Source: Lichenostomus cassidix (taxonomy: Eukaryota; Chordata; Aves; Passeriformes; Meliphagidae). From it: a stretch of DNA of 64,000 nt. Where the stretch lies: positions 11,623,122-11,687,121 of the forward strand of contig CM039180.1 in assembly GCA_008360975.2 (NCBI GenBank), given 5' to 3'. Made by a program: the position numbers and the translations under genes. Below the pieces are notes generated by a model. The model searched no databases and was not told where the DNA came from. It was given only the letters and a program-made list of their open reading frames with translations. Positions 49,065 to 61,174 of the stretch are shown piece after piece (the stretch's first letter is position 1; each line of letters begins with the position of its first letter).

Positions 49065-49718
49065 TTAGCACAAAAAATCATCCTCTCTTTGTCCATGCAA
49101 TTTTGGATATGATGAACTATGTTGTCTTGTATCATCTGGATGTATGTGACCTCCAGAGCACAACTTGCCTTGTAAGTCCTTGTTGCCAGGTTCAAATTTA
49201 GAATCCATTTCCAACTTTAATGATGTCAACTCAACGTGATCCAGCCTTGCCTGAACGTTCTGTCCCTCGACGTCATTAGGTGTCACTGTCTTTTCAGAAA
49301 GATCAACATTCATGGGTTCGTCTTTTACTCGGAGAGATGCAAGAGGTTCATGTTTTATCGGCAAAAATTCTTGCTGCAGGTACTTGGTCTGCAGAGCATC
49401 TGGAAATTTGGTGTCTTCGGAGGTATCTTTGCTCGTGGTACAAATTCTGTCAGTCTGAAGTCCAACAACCGAAGACTTGGAGTCTGCAGAGGTCCCTACT
49501 TCAACAGTACTTGTGTTTTGAGAGAGTTCTTCCTCTGAATGATAGAGCTTGAGCCGGATGTGCCAAGCCAAACTACACACAGCTGAAACTGTTTTGAACT
49601 GGTGCACAACATTCCTTGGGATGAAATAAATGTCATTATCGAATAACTGGATTCTGGCATATCGAATGCCTTCCCTTCGCAGCTGATTAAGTTTTGCATC
49701 ATCAACCCACTGGACACA
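49065..49718 (-). CDS. RSBN1L: RSBN1L last coding exon
   Basis: Terminal coding exon of RSBN1L (round spermatid basic protein 1-like), a nuclear relative of RSBN1 and of the C. elegans H4K20me2 demethylase DPY-21. It follows a TTTTCCCTACAG acceptor on the minus strand and encodes 217 residues plus TAA. The first part, [20 protein letters not shown] (residues 187-206 of the visible fragment), continues to [20 protein letters not shown] and [13 protein letters not shown]. This is the conserved end of the JmjC-like domain, and the His of NVVHQF is the expected distal metal ligand. The remaining ~150 residues are polar and probably disordered, with repeated short acidic/lysine segments (IKHEP, VKDEP) that resemble SUMO-consensus sites. 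The protein ends EDDFLC as in mammals. No break is seen. Confidence 0.96.
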   Translation of the reverse strand, partial: CVQWVDDAKLNQLRREGIRYARIQLFDNDIYFIPRNVVHQFKTVSAVCSLAWHIRLKLYHSEEELSQNTSTVEVGTSADSKSSVVGLQTDRICTTSKDTSEDTKFPDALQTKYLQQEFLPIKHEPLASLRVKDEPMNVDLSEKTVTPNDVEGQNVQARLDHVELTSLKLEMDSKFEPGNKDLQGKLCSGGHIHPDDTRQHSSSYPKLHGQREDDFLC

Positions 49719-49800
49719 CTGTAGGGAAAAGGTGGGGAAAATGTGTAAACTCTGACTGAGCACTCAGAGGACACTGATCATCAGTTCTTAGCATGCTTAC
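49719..49800. other. RSBN1L: short RSBN1L intron
   Basis: An 82-bp intron with a GTAAGC donor and TTTTCCCTACAG acceptor on the minus strand. It is the shortest intron in the window. Confidence 0.9.
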
Positions 49801-49909
49801 CTGTGAGAGTGGAGGCTCATGCAAATCTAACTGCATTCGCTGAACTACCTCCAGGAAGTCCTCAGCATGAAAACAAATTACATCTTTGGTTATACGAGGC
49901 TGCTCAGAC
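49801..49909 (-). CDS. RSBN1L: RSBN1L coding exon
   Basis: A 109-bp exon on the minus strand after a CTTCTGTAG acceptor, ending CAG|GTAAGC. One base completes a Trp codon begun in the previous exon. Then come 36 codons with [20 protein letters not shown] and [16 protein letters not shown], within the conserved JmjC-like domain of the RSBN1 family. Phase agrees with both neighbours. Confidence 0.96.
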
Positions 49910-52900
49910 CTACAGAAGAGTAAGAAGTGCACACTCAGAGGTTGAAAATAACATGCTACAGAAACAAAGTCTGCAAGCAAGGACAAAGCAAATTACTTAA
50001 GAAAAAAACTCAACAACTCTAGCATAACCTAAATTTTTAAGAAAAAAGATTGACCAAAATGGTTGACTCTGAAATACAACCCCATTAAACTGGTTAAACA
50101 AATCAACTGCAATTTCTTTGTAAGTGGAAGTAAAAGCAGCAATAAAAGGCCAACAAAACAGACTATTTTTCATTTCTATTTTTAACTGACCTCTAGTTTG
50201 CCTTGATGCTGAAAGACAGCTGCCCCAGATACGCTGGGCACACTCTGTCAGCACTCCAACAGGATGCAGCCATCAGGTACCTGAGCATGCAGTCTGACTG
50301 GGAGCACTATGGCGACCACTGCCCAGCATCTCAGCCTCAGACACCTTACTCAGAATAAAAGCTGAACCTACATTAAGCTACCACAATGCCAGTAATCAGC
50401 CAATACTGGCATCCCCTACAAAACATCTCTAAAAAATAGATCCTTATTTATGCTCACTAGAGAGAGCTACAGAAGAGCAAAGTCTGAATTAGGCTTTGTC
50501 TCCATATTCAGATTTTTAGGAGAAACATCTCTTGTTCCAAAGCATCTCTCCCAAAGAAATGCGCACCATTTATATAATTCCTCTGGAGACATTATCTAGA
50601 ATTAGCAATCAAAACACAAACGCAGCTAAAATCCTTATCACTTCCTGAGCTAAAGGCCACAATCTGTTCCTCACCGAAAACACTTAAAAAAAAAAAAAAA
50701 GAGCTCCACGTGTTTGTTTTTGAGGGATGTTTGCATTGTAAAGGGATTTTTTAATTTAAATGTGATGATTACGAAGATTTCATTTATAAAGGATAAAGCT
50801 CCCATTGGAGTGGTTTTGCAAGGAGTTTCTCAGCCAGAAAGAACCTAGTTGATGACTTCGTTCTTTCCAGCACCTCCTCAGCCCACAGTGGGCACAGGCT
50901 GCGTGTCCAGGCACTGCCCATTGGGACCAGGGACAGGAACAGTGATCAGAACCATCATCCACTGCTGTCCTCCTGCCACCCCTCCAGTACATCCCTCACC
51001 CCACTTCCACCCCTCCAAAAATAGGGTACAAGTCAGGTGTAGGGGGCCTGGGGAGCAGCTGATGCAGCAGAACTGAGGCATTTCAGAATCTAATAGATGT
51101 TCCAGTGTTTTTTTTGAAAGCAAAATCATCACCTATTTTTATATAAAGATATATATACATATATGTCCTGTTATTACTGTTCTAGGAAGCAGGCAATGAT
51201 GTACAATTCATTCAGGCTTTTTTAAAATAAACATGTCTCCTATCTTTTTTAGGTCACGACCTCAATAAAGCAAAAAATAACCAGTCTGAGGCTATTTTCA
51301 GGAGAAAAAAAAATCCCAGACCAACTTGTGGAAAGTATGCTAGGGGGAATTTCGAGACCACATATTTTACTTTCAATTTTACAAAGATTAAAATGTGTCT
51401 CTGTATTTTGATCTATATACTCCCAAAGAGGATTTAAACACTGAAAGCAAAAAGCTTCAGGAACACTTCTAATCAGTGGCATTAAAAACATTCGCTACTT
51501 TAATCTACCTTTTATAATGCAGGTATTTATTTTTAAAGTATGAACTTGCATTTGGAGCCACCAGTATTTGTAAATGAAGTTAAGAATTAAAATCAATTGA
51601 AGTAATATTTCACAAACTAAGAGAACTTCAGTCCAAATTAATGTGTTTTCCCAGCAGTGTCTATTCTGGTTTATGCACTGTCATTCTTAGTCTCAATCCC
51701 TACATATCTGTCCAAGAGGATGGATCACCAACTCTGTGCTGCAATTCTCTCACAAAACACAACATTCCTTTTGCAAACAACTGAGAAAAAAATACCATCA
51801 GATCATTTTAAATTCTGTATTTGCAGATTTTACCTTTAGGACAACTTTGAGATAATATTTTGCAAAACCCTTAATTTAGCAGCTATCGTGTAGCCACCCC
51901 CAAGCAAAACAGTAGCATAAAGTTCAGTCAATGCCCAAAAAGACATTTAATTCAGAAAACAGAACTATAAGATAATGTCAAAAAAAACCATTTAAGCCTC
52001 TACTAGAGCACTGCTAGAACTGGTTTTGGCAGTATGTTTTCCCCTTAACCTCCTTCTTCAAAAGGACAGGATTTTTTTTGCTGTAACTCTTCAAAACAGA
52101 TTCAAGACTACAGGTTTTACCATTAATATTTCTGACCTAATGCATTAAGTCTGCGAATATATAACAAATTCCTATGATCATGCAGAGAAGCACAACTTCA
52201 GTCTCTAGAACATAAATTTGAGAGCTGCTTGCTGAAGTACAGCTTTCATTTTGCCAACAACAATGCTACAAAGTGCCTTTTGCTGTCCCTGTAAAAACCC
52301 ACACAGATTTCCCATGTAAAAAACTTCTAAATTTCCATAATTTAAAATTTCACTGGCATTTCAGAAGTTCTAAAGCTTTCTTGGTATCACCTATGAAAGC
52401 AGCATTAAGTAATCAGCACGATCACACCTGCATTTATATTCCAGTGCATTCCTTAAAATGTTTGCTAGCAATAGTCAGAGGCCTGTAAACTGTAAATACT
52501 CAAATAATAATACATAATACAGTAATTTTACAAAGTATCTCAAATCAGGACCCTGTCATACTTGGGGGAAAGGAAAAATATTTTTTTTATCTTTCAAAAT
52601 ACTATGTTTGGTTTCCATTTCTGTCCTCTAGCACCATAGCCTGCTTTTTGCCTGTCAGCAGTTCTGTTTCTGTCTGTTTTGAAAGACAACATTTATCCCA
52701 CCCAACGTTAACATTCATCCTTATCAATTAGGAAATAAATCCCACTTCGGTTAAATCTACAGCAACTTATAAAGCTTTTTTTGCACACCCAATCCATTTT
52801 TAGGCATTTCATTCAGGTAGTCCAGAAATTGCTTTATTTTCTCTTCACAGAAATCATATATGTACATGTATGTTGTATCATATATATATACAGCATATAT

Positions 52901-54618
52901 ATAACATATATTTATATACATTATCTCATCACTAGAGCACGTGCATTTTTACTGCCATAGTGCCTTAATCACCCCAGAATATCTCCAGCTTTTTAGGTTT
53001 GTTTAACTTTCAAACAGATTAAAAAAAAAGAACAAAACAGGCTAAAAATCAAAACCAGATTTTTCAAAACTTCCATTCATGTTGTTTCCTTTAAAATAAA
53101 TCTACCCACAGATTGCAAATTATGGCAAAACTAATACCAGAAATTATTTTAATGTGCTACATTAATCAATGATGCTTCATTATCATAAGCCCTGATTAGT
53201 TCTCATCATATAAGTACATTATCATGGCTTTTCAAAATTACACAAAAGTGGAAAGGGAAAATAGGAATTATCATTTAGGCCAAATCAAGCCTGAAATACA
53301 TAACTTTTATAGTGTTGCTTGTGTTGTATATTTTACTCTTCTTCAGACAGTCACAATTTTTTAATTCTGAACTAAAAGATACATTTTCAGTCCTTAGGCT
53401 GAACTGAAATGCTGCTATTTCTTTTTCATTCCCCAAACTGAAGTACTTTCAAGTATGCTATAAAGCTATAGGACGAGAAGGGGAAGTTTCCAGACACTTA
53501 AATTACTATCAACTTATATTCTTCATCTCCACAGACATCCAAGTTCAGGGAGTGTGGTTTGGTTTGGTTTCTTTACTTCCTTTGCAAGTCCCTCTCTCAA
53601 ATGTGCAAAGTGTAATTTACAATACTCAGATCAACACAGTTAGCTCAGCTCTTGCCCTGCTACCACTGCTCAGTCCTATTCACCCCAGCATTCAGTCAGA
53701 GCAAGCAGGAAGCTGAAGGCTCCCACTGTCATTGACCTGAAGAGGAAGGAAACTGAAAACCTCAGAGCCCAAGAGACAAACACATTATCATCTGAACAAT
53801 CCAGTTCTTCCCCAATGATAATTATTTTACTTTCTACATCAATGAACTCGTGCACTGTAACACAAATTCACAACATTTCATCCAAAGGGAATTCACTTCT
53901 CTATTTTCTAGACAGACACAAAGGGCGAAAGGTATTTATAGCGTTTACATATGCAAAGGTAACCTCCAAAACTAAGGTCATTTTCCAAGGTCTCAAGATC
54001 CTGAAAAACACCTCTTTGATCTGGGCCAGGAAGCCCACATGATTATCAGCTTTTTATTTGGTTAACATGTAAACAAGCTGCAAATAAGGCACATTTCATT
54101 TCCTGAATCTCATACAGGAATTCCAAAGACAGACTGCAAAAACTATCACACAACTTCCAACAAGATTCTTCCTAGGCGAGCTACCATAAATAAATCAAGG
54201 TTATAACAGCCATGACTTGGGAAGCAGAAGCATAAGAATTCTGCTCATCTCCAAACAACACAACACAAAGAACTGGCAGAAGGTCTCCATGTGCATCTCT
54301 CAGCAGCAGCTCAGCTCAGTCTCTGTGCACCACTTAAAGCAAAACAAAGTGTGAAGTGTTTTTACATCTAACATGAACTCAGTTACAGCAACTCAATTAT
54401 AGCTACTGAATTGTCACTGCAAGGTACCTTCCTGGTTTCAACCACACAGCAAAACCATATGCAATCTAGCAGAGGGCAGACAAACATCTAATGCTCAGCC
54501 AGAACCTATGAAGACTTCATTAAACCTTTAATCCTAGATTAACCTTTCTGCACTCCCAATTATAAATGGCAATTCAGGCAAACATTTTTCAGACACTGAG
54601 GTGAAGCTTAACACCTAC
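49910..54618. other. RSBN1L: RSBN1L intron
   Basis: About 4.7 kb, mostly AT-rich. It has a TA-rich run at 51140-51165 and a longer TA/CA-type run at 52855-52920. A GC-richer patch lies near 50860-51070. No exon or nameable interspersed repeat was found. Confidence 0.6.
52855..52920. repeat. TA-rich microsatellite
   Basis: A degenerate run of TATATG, TACA and TATA units over about 66 bp in an RSBN1L intron. A likely polymorphic simple repeat. Confidence 0.8.
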
Positions 54619-54786
54619 CACTCCCCACAGTGCACAGCCTTCAACACTCCCACGGCAGCTGTGGTCTGTCGTTCAAAACCTTGCCCTATGTGATCCGCAT
54701 GGGCTCGTGTCCTGTCTTCAAAGAGCATTTCACGGGGTTCACTGGTTCGAGGTAGGTACTGCAAATTTTTTATTTCATTGGTAGTT
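54619..54786 (-). CDS. RSBN1L: RSBN1L coding exon with HxD motif
   Basis: A 168-bp exon on the minus strand between a TTCTTATGCAG acceptor and a TG|GTAGGT donor. It completes an Arg codon, gives 55 codons and leaves two bases of a Trp codon. It reads TTNEIKNLQYLPRTSEPREM and continues LFEDRTRAHADHIGQGFERQ, both highly conserved in RSBN1/RSBN1L. The HAD in TRAHADH (residues 123-125 of the visible 403) fits the HxD half of a JmjC Fe(II) site. The distal His would be in the last exon. Catalytic activity of RSBN1L itself is an inference from the family. Confidence 0.96.
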
Positions 54787-56378
54787 CTGCATAAGAAAAA
54801 CAGTAACAGTGATATAGAAATTTCTCTGAACTATCTGATTTTCATCACAGCCAATAGGACTGGTTTTCTCCCTTCAATGAGAATAAAGAGTCAAATAAGG
54901 AAAACAGAAACATTTAGGTCAAATAAAAATGTAACGAGCTATGCAAAAAATTAGAATACCTGTTCAATGGAAAAGAATAAAAATGAAGACAAAAAAACCC
55001 AACCAGCACTAACAACAACGTCAGGCCCCAAAGTGCAGGGAAAGGCCCTAATGACTCTTCAGCCTTGCTCAGTCTCCACACAACAAACATGGACCAAGAG
55101 CCCCAGAGCTCTGTTTAAGCTCAGGCCTGGGTCCTTGGTCCTGGTCTGTGCTGTGCTGCAGGAGCATAGCTCTCCATCTCATCCAGAGGTGTGCTGTGCC
55201 ATGGGCTTGCTTCTCAGCTTGTCCTCAGGACACTTTTATCATGCTGCACCTCCATGGCAGCCACTGGACCTGACCCTCACAGGCAGACTGACTTCCTGGC
55301 TTGACCTCAGACCTGTCCCATCACCACACACTTGCCTGACACACCAGGGTCTGGGCTGAATCTCGTGCCCAAGCCCCAGGTCTGCCCTACCTGCTTCCCT
55401 GAGGGAAGGCCATGGTCAGGAAACTGCCAGCCTTTGCTGCTCTCTGACTATTAGATATAGATTTCAATTGTTCCTGAGGTCTTTCTTCATCTTTCATGTT
55501 TCTACCAAACTGCTGGGAAATGTGTGTGTATTTAGTTCCATGTCTAACTGGGAATGAGAAACAGTGAAGGATTATTTCTTCAGCGTTTAACAAAAGTAAA
55601 GGGAACACTGCAGAGCGGGAACACTCAAAGTGTCCTTTGTCCCCAAGCCCTTTGCCTCATTCAGCAAATGCCTCACATTTTCCCAGACTTTCTTCTACTA
55701 TCCATATGGCGGTGAAAGTCCCTGCTGCCCTGCACATCGTTTGCCAAATTCAGCTCCAGATGGTCTTTGGCTGTAACTACACCCCCTTCATGGCTGGACA
55801 GTATCTCTATACTCCTTCTGAGGCACATGACCCTGCTTCCACTTCTTGTGTTCAAATTTTGTGTTCAAATTTTGAAAAGAACTCCCATGACAATTCCTCA
55901 TGACACAATATTCACATTCTGCAGAGACTCTCCCTTCTCTTCAGCTGGTTGTTATACCCAATACCACAACAAAGCTTAAAGATTTCATTTAATGTTGGAG
56001 TTATTATCTTCCAGGTGAGAGAGAACCCCTTGCCCCTCGAGACATAACACATCCACTCACATGTAACAACAGCTTATCAATTCCAGTCTCCTGGCATGTA
56101 TCAGTAGTTGCATGTGTGTAAACATTTTCCTGAAGTTTTCACCTTAAATTTCTACTAAAGATCCAAAAAAGACCAGCAGCTTACTTGGCCAAATGGTAGA
56201 AATAAGAAAAAAAAAATCCAGATCCTTACATAACAAAACAACAAAAAAAGTATTTGGAGATGAAGATTCACAGAAGTTATATTAACAAACAGTATCAAAA
56301 GTAAAAGGTCTGGGATAAAATTAATTTGTAAGGAAAAATACTAACCAGATATTTATCAAGTAAAATAATTCAACTTAC
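54787..56378. other. RSBN1L: RSBN1L intron with GC-rich patch
   Basis: About 1.6 kb. A GC-richer block at about 55000-55390 carries a 130-codon plus-strand open frame (54967-55359) and looks unlike the AT-rich flanks, so it may be an unnamed repeat. A 13-bp tandem duplication lies at 55848-55873. No exon was found. Confidence 0.6.
55848..55873. repeat. 13-bp perfect tandem duplication
   Basis: GTGTTCAAATTTT occurs twice head to tail (55848-55860 and 55861-55873). A small replication-slippage duplication in an RSBN1L intron. Confidence 0.9.
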
Positions 56379-56521
56379 CTCTTCCTTTTGAAAGGTGACT
56401 TTGGCATGTCAGCCACAGGGATCATCTGTTCTCCTGGACGTACCCACATAATGGGACCATCATCACTGTCTTTACGACTCTCTAATTTTAAACTAGAAAG
56501 TGTTCCCCATGGCAGTGTACA
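56379..56521 (-). CDS. RSBN1L: RSBN1L coding exon
   Basis: A 143-bp exon on the minus strand, from a TTTCCCATTAG acceptor to an AG|GTAAGT donor. It is phase 0 at its start and leaves two bases of an Arg codon. It reads CTLPWGTLSSLKLESRKDSD and then DGPIMWVRPGEQMIPVADMP, ending KSPFKRKR, a basic run that could help nuclear import. The sequence is strongly conserved in the RSBN1 family. Confidence 0.96.
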
Positions 56522-56719
56522 CTAATGGGAAATACAAGCCACAATTTTGAAGTGAGTTACTTGAAAAAAACTTGTTAAAAGCAGCCTTTTTCTCTCATGA
56601 TGAAAGCATTTATTAGAACTCAATTATCTAAAGCAAGTATCACATGCTCTCACTTTACTGTAACAGCACTACACAGCATGTCGTCCCCCTTCTCCCAGCC
56701 CATTCCCTTCTGTCCTTAC
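56522..56719. other. RSBN1L: short RSBN1L intron
   Basis: A 198-bp intron with a GTAAGG donor and CCCATTAG acceptor on the minus strand. Nothing else is seen in it. Confidence 0.9.
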
Positions 56720-56857
56720 TTTTAAGAAGGGTGATTCTTCCAACATATCAAGGAATTCAGGGAAGTAATCCCCCACTTCCTCATCAACTGCTCCAACCAG
56801 GCTGATCTGTCTCATTGGGCCAGCTCTATACGTACCATGAGAGTATGTTCTTTTTAC
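56720..56857 (-). CDS. RSBN1L: RSBN1L coding exon, most upstream in window
   Basis: A 138-bp, 46-codon phase-0 exon on the minus strand, between a TCTACTTATAG acceptor and an AAA|GTAAGG donor. It encodes VKRTYSHGTYRAGPMRQISL and continues VGAVDEEVGDYFPEFLDMLE, the most recognisable RSBN1/RSBN1L block. The five exons in the window give 403 C-terminal residues with unbroken phase. The human protein is about 846 residues, so roughly the N-terminal half (including the large first exon) lies beyond 64 kb. Confidence 0.96.
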
Positions 56858-58535
56858 CTATAAGTAGAATATGACAACAAAAGTTATAGCAAGTCCTCTA
56901 CTCTGCAAAATCTACATTCAATGAACACCTTTCATCTCTGTGCTTATGCTTTCTAACATTAGTCCTTCAGTGTTCAGTGCACTTAAGATTATTAAGATCT
57001 TCTTCTGAACTCAGATCTCATTAAACTTCCCCAGCAATTCGTTTTTTATTTTAAAACCTGAAGATAAACTGGAGTAACAATTTATTGTCTTTCAAGAAGA
57101 TAACATTCCAAACCAGCAACTGTAAAAAGACATCAACATATGTCCTGATCAGTAACTAGTCAATAAGGACTCTTACCTGAATTACTCAAGTCTATCTGAA
57201 TTTCTACCTTTTTTCTGCAACAGGCAGAACTCTGAGTTACAAGCAATTTAACTCTAAGCATTTCCTCTGCTAATCAACCTCTCCAATATGGCCACTGTGT
57301 GAGCACATTAACTGGAGCAAATTACAACAGTGAACACAAGGCTCATAAAGAATTTGTACAAAGAGAGAGACAATGATAGTTACTCCTCCACTTTTGCTGT
57401 GCTGTATTAGCATGTCTTGTGCTCCCTTCAATCTTAAAGGGGTGTAACATTCACCTCTCACGAGAAATCATGAGAAATCTTTTACTGTGAAATTTGAACA
57501 GAAACATATTGTTTTAAGATTTTTTTTCAACAATCTGATATGCTATGTTAGGTCACCAAAATAAGCAGGCATGAGATTGATAAGGATCACATCTACCTAA
57601 GCTTCTGATTTGCTATTCAACAGGCTGAAAGACACAGTGGCATTAATAAATAAATATTAAGAGATCAGAACAGAGGAAAGAGCAGATGGATTACTGCACA
57701 CACCAAGTAATGCTCCTGTACTGCACCTCTAGACATTCTGCATCCAAAGCAAGAAAAGAAAAAAAGTGCAAGGAAAACAGTTAACAAAATACTGCTTAGC
57801 TATGGTCCTCCCTCAAACGACCATCAACACTCCTCTAGCTATGGCAGTGCAGAGGAGAATTAGCAGCAGTTTCTGAAAATAAGACTAAAATATGGAACAT
57901 GGAACAACACTGTGCCCTTCTGAGAAACTCAACTGATGTAACCAGATCCTTCCAGAAATGCAGAACCAAACACTGTTCAGATCATCCCAGTCATCTCACT
58001 CACCCTGCAAACGGAGGACTGGCTAAAAGTAGGATTTTACAAAATGTCTTAGCTAATGCTATAGCACGCCATCACAGACACACTGAAGAGAACAGTCCTG
58101 CTAAGACAGTAATATTCCCCTATTCCTCAAATCTTTAGTCATACATTCCTGCAGAGTTTATTTTGCAGAGACAGCTGGTGATTTTGTGATAAAATATCAC
58201 CAAACATTCACTTCTGCTGAATTTGCATCAGCTCAGTCCTCAGCTGTATCTGCACTGGCACAATGCATCAGGAGCTTGTACAACTAAAGCACTGAGCAAG
58301 GAAGAACCCTAAAACCACTTTCTGAAGCAACAGACACCCACAGATCTGTGGCAGTTTATTAAAAAGCCTAATATGCAAAAGGATGTTTCTTCCACTGACA
58401 TAAGTAGCTTAGTAATCCACCACTCCAGCTCAGGATATTAAGATGCTGTTTCCATCTACATCCGTGATTAAAGAGAACCATTTTTCTGCCTTTGTCCATG
58501 CTTCCTTCTGCTACCTACTACCACTCTTCTCAAAT

Positions 58536-58807
58536 AACAAGTGAAGACAAGGGAAAATGGCCTCAAGTTGTGCCAGGAGACGTTTACATTAGATATTAAG
58601 AAAAATTTCTTCACCAAAAAGATTCTCAAGCATTGGAACAAGCTGCCCAGGGAAACGGGCAGCCACCATTCCTGAAGGCATTTAAAAGATGCACAGACGT
58701 GGCATTTAAGGACATGGTTTAGTGATGGATTTGGCACGACTGGGTTAACAGTTGGACTCTTAGAAAGGTCTTTAAGGTCTTTTTCATCCTAAATCATTTT
58801 ATGATTC
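58536..58807 (+). mobile_element. CR1 LINE 3' fragment
   Basis: A good match in memory to the CR1 3' region: GGCCTCAAGTTGTGCCAGG, ACATTAGATATTAAGAAAAA, GGAACAAGCTGCCCAGGGAA and GGACATGGTTTAGTGATGGA. It ends CCTAAATCATTTTATGATTC, the typical CR1 terminus. About 270 bp, 5'-truncated, non-functional. Confidence 0.9.
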
Positions 58808-59329
58808 ATACAGCATATGATAAACTGGTTGTGAAACTACTCCAAATGAAAACTCTAAAAATTCTCCTAAAAATACTAACTTAAAGCTTGGAAAAGCTGT
58901 GAAGCTTCCAGCTGGATCAACCCACTCATTTGGCTTATATACCACTAGGTGTTGGTAATGAAGCATAAAGTCAGCAAAGTATTTATCTGCAGCATAATGC
59001 CTGCATTAAGGTGGATCAATAAGGAAATTTTTATATGTTCCTAAAAAAAAAGACCACGCCACTGAAAAGTTAAAAAATGAACATAATTTTTTCAAGCACT
59101 GTTTGTCCAACCCCTTTCACCTCGAGCTCCCCTGGTCAACCACCCTCTCCTTGATCATCAGGCAGGACAATTGCTTCTCAAGATCCAGCTTAAGTGAGAA
59201 AATACCAATATGAATGCCAAAATAATGTCAAAGTTACAAATGATGAGTGGTTTCTTTTGGGACCATATTCAGAATAACATCATTGCAAAAACAGAATGAA
59301 ATGTTTTGAGTGATTAAGCACTCTGTGGT

Positions 59330-59940
59330 GCCTTAACCCCAGGCAGTAGATACTGATCTCACAGCCCCCTGCTCACTCACCTCCTGCAATGGTGAGACAT
59401 GGGAGAGAACAGGAAAAGCAAGGAATGTACAGGTCCAGATAAACAGTTTATTCAGTGAAGAGGCAACTGAAGAAAAACCACCAAGTGGTGTTTTCCACCA
59501 CTCACCAACTCCCACAAGCAGACTGGTGCCCAGCAGTCCCCAAGCAACAGGCACCTTCCAGCCAACCCATCAGTCCCCTCAGGACTGTTTGCTGAGCATG
59601 ATGTTATATGGAACAAAATATGCCTGCAGTCAATCTGGACCAGCTCTCCCAACCATGTCCCCTCCCAGCTTGCTGCCCACCCCAGCCTACTCACCAGGAG
59701 GGTCCTGGAAGCCTTGACAGTGTGCCAGTGATGCTCAGCAATAGCCAAAACACCAGGGTGTTACCAACAGTTTTAGTCACAAACCCAAAACACAGTCCAC
59801 AAAGAAAATTAACCCATCCAGACCCAGCAGAAACAAGAAATAAATCCATGGTGGTGATCAAAAAGGAAGATTTGCACTGTCTGCTCCCTTCTTTACTGAT
59901 AGCATTAGATCCTCTGAAGATGGACAAAGAGCAAGCCTAG
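59330..59940. other. GC-richer block of unknown origin
   Basis: The base composition rises here, and overlapping open frames of about 70-110 codons lie on both strands (59452-59748 minus, 59608-59940 plus). I recognise no protein in them. It may be an old repeat (for example an LTR fragment) or simply a GC-rich intron patch. Confidence 0.3.
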
Positions 59941-61117
59941 GGAACTGATCCGAATTTAATCCAGGAATTACCTCACGCACCACCACAATTACCAGAGAAA
60001 AAATTCTCTATTTTGGAAAATAATAAAAATTATACAAAGACATAGGCCATAAATACTAATGCCTGCCCAGACAGAACAAGAGGGAATCTGAAAGATGAAG
60101 CAGCTGTGGGCAGTGAAAAGCAACTCCCATTTCATCTCTTCCATGAACTGGGCTGTAGCATCCTAAACTCCAGTCCTAGAGCAGAGGCTGATGCCTAAAC
60201 TACACTGTCTCAGATTAGGTTACAAACAGACAAGCATGAATAAAAAGGTGAAGTCATTCTTAGCAAGGAGAACTAGCTAATTTTCACTCAATCCCAACTT
60301 ACTGCTTCTAAATAATAGTGTGAAAACACCAAAGCCTCCCATTGATGTTTGACCAGTGACAAACAAAATGAATCCTCATAATGATAACAACCAAATAAAT
60401 ATAACCTGTGGCATATTAGATAACAGCAACATTTTCCCTTCCTTCTACTATCAGCAAGAATCCTTTGGCTGGTTTGTTCATAGGAAGAGAAATAGATTCC
60501 TCTATTTATTTTTCAACTCACAAAAACAATACTGGTGTACTAAAACCAGTACTTACTCATCAAATTCTAAATTAAATTATGCACTGACCTGTAATGAAGT
60601 ATTATACAACTTCTATAAAGTAATCTTCCCAGATGTCATTTCAAAGCTTACAGTGTGACTATGTTTTTAGCATTTTACAGATTTGCACAAATAAATAACT
60701 GAAAAATTTAAATTCATAATAAAAGGAGGAATCAAGGACATGCCACTCTTCTAGCACGTGGTCAGGAATGAATACACACACAAAAATCACCAAGTACATG
60801 CAGTATAATACCATGGACAGGTTAAAGAGATAAAAACATATAAAATAATAAACATGATATCCTAACTTCTTTCTTCTCATGTAGCTTACATTTGAGGTAT
60901 GTCACCTAAAAACACACAAAAGGAGACTGCATCATTCTATTGCATCACAGTAATAGAAAATTATGACAGTAAAACCACCACTGAATCCACAATTAGCAAA
61001 AATTGAGAATTATCTGCTTCTGTGACTCACATGGCCTCACTGATTTCTTAATGCAACAACAAATGTTTTGACAGAAATGTCTTGGTGTCTAACAAGAATC
61101 TGACGACTAAATGTGAA

Positions 61118-61174
61118 AATATATGCATACATATATACATATATATACACATATATATATAACCAAAAATATAT
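61118..61174. repeat. TA/CA-rich microsatellite
   Basis: A degenerate run of ATATAC, CATATA and TATA units over about 57 bp in the RSBN1L intron. Simple repeat. Confidence 0.8.

Noticed and set aside
49236..49552. Plus-strand frames of 90 and 100 codons
   Set aside because: They are antisense shadows of the last RSBN1L exon.
54967..55359. 130-codon plus-strand open frame
   Set aside because: It lies in a GC-rich intronic patch that is more likely an unnamed repeat; the sequence shows no domain.
61118..61174. TA-rich run as a possible origin or regulatory element
   Set aside because: It is a degenerate microsatellite like those at 52855-52920 and 51140-51165. Nothing beyond simple repeat structure supports a function.
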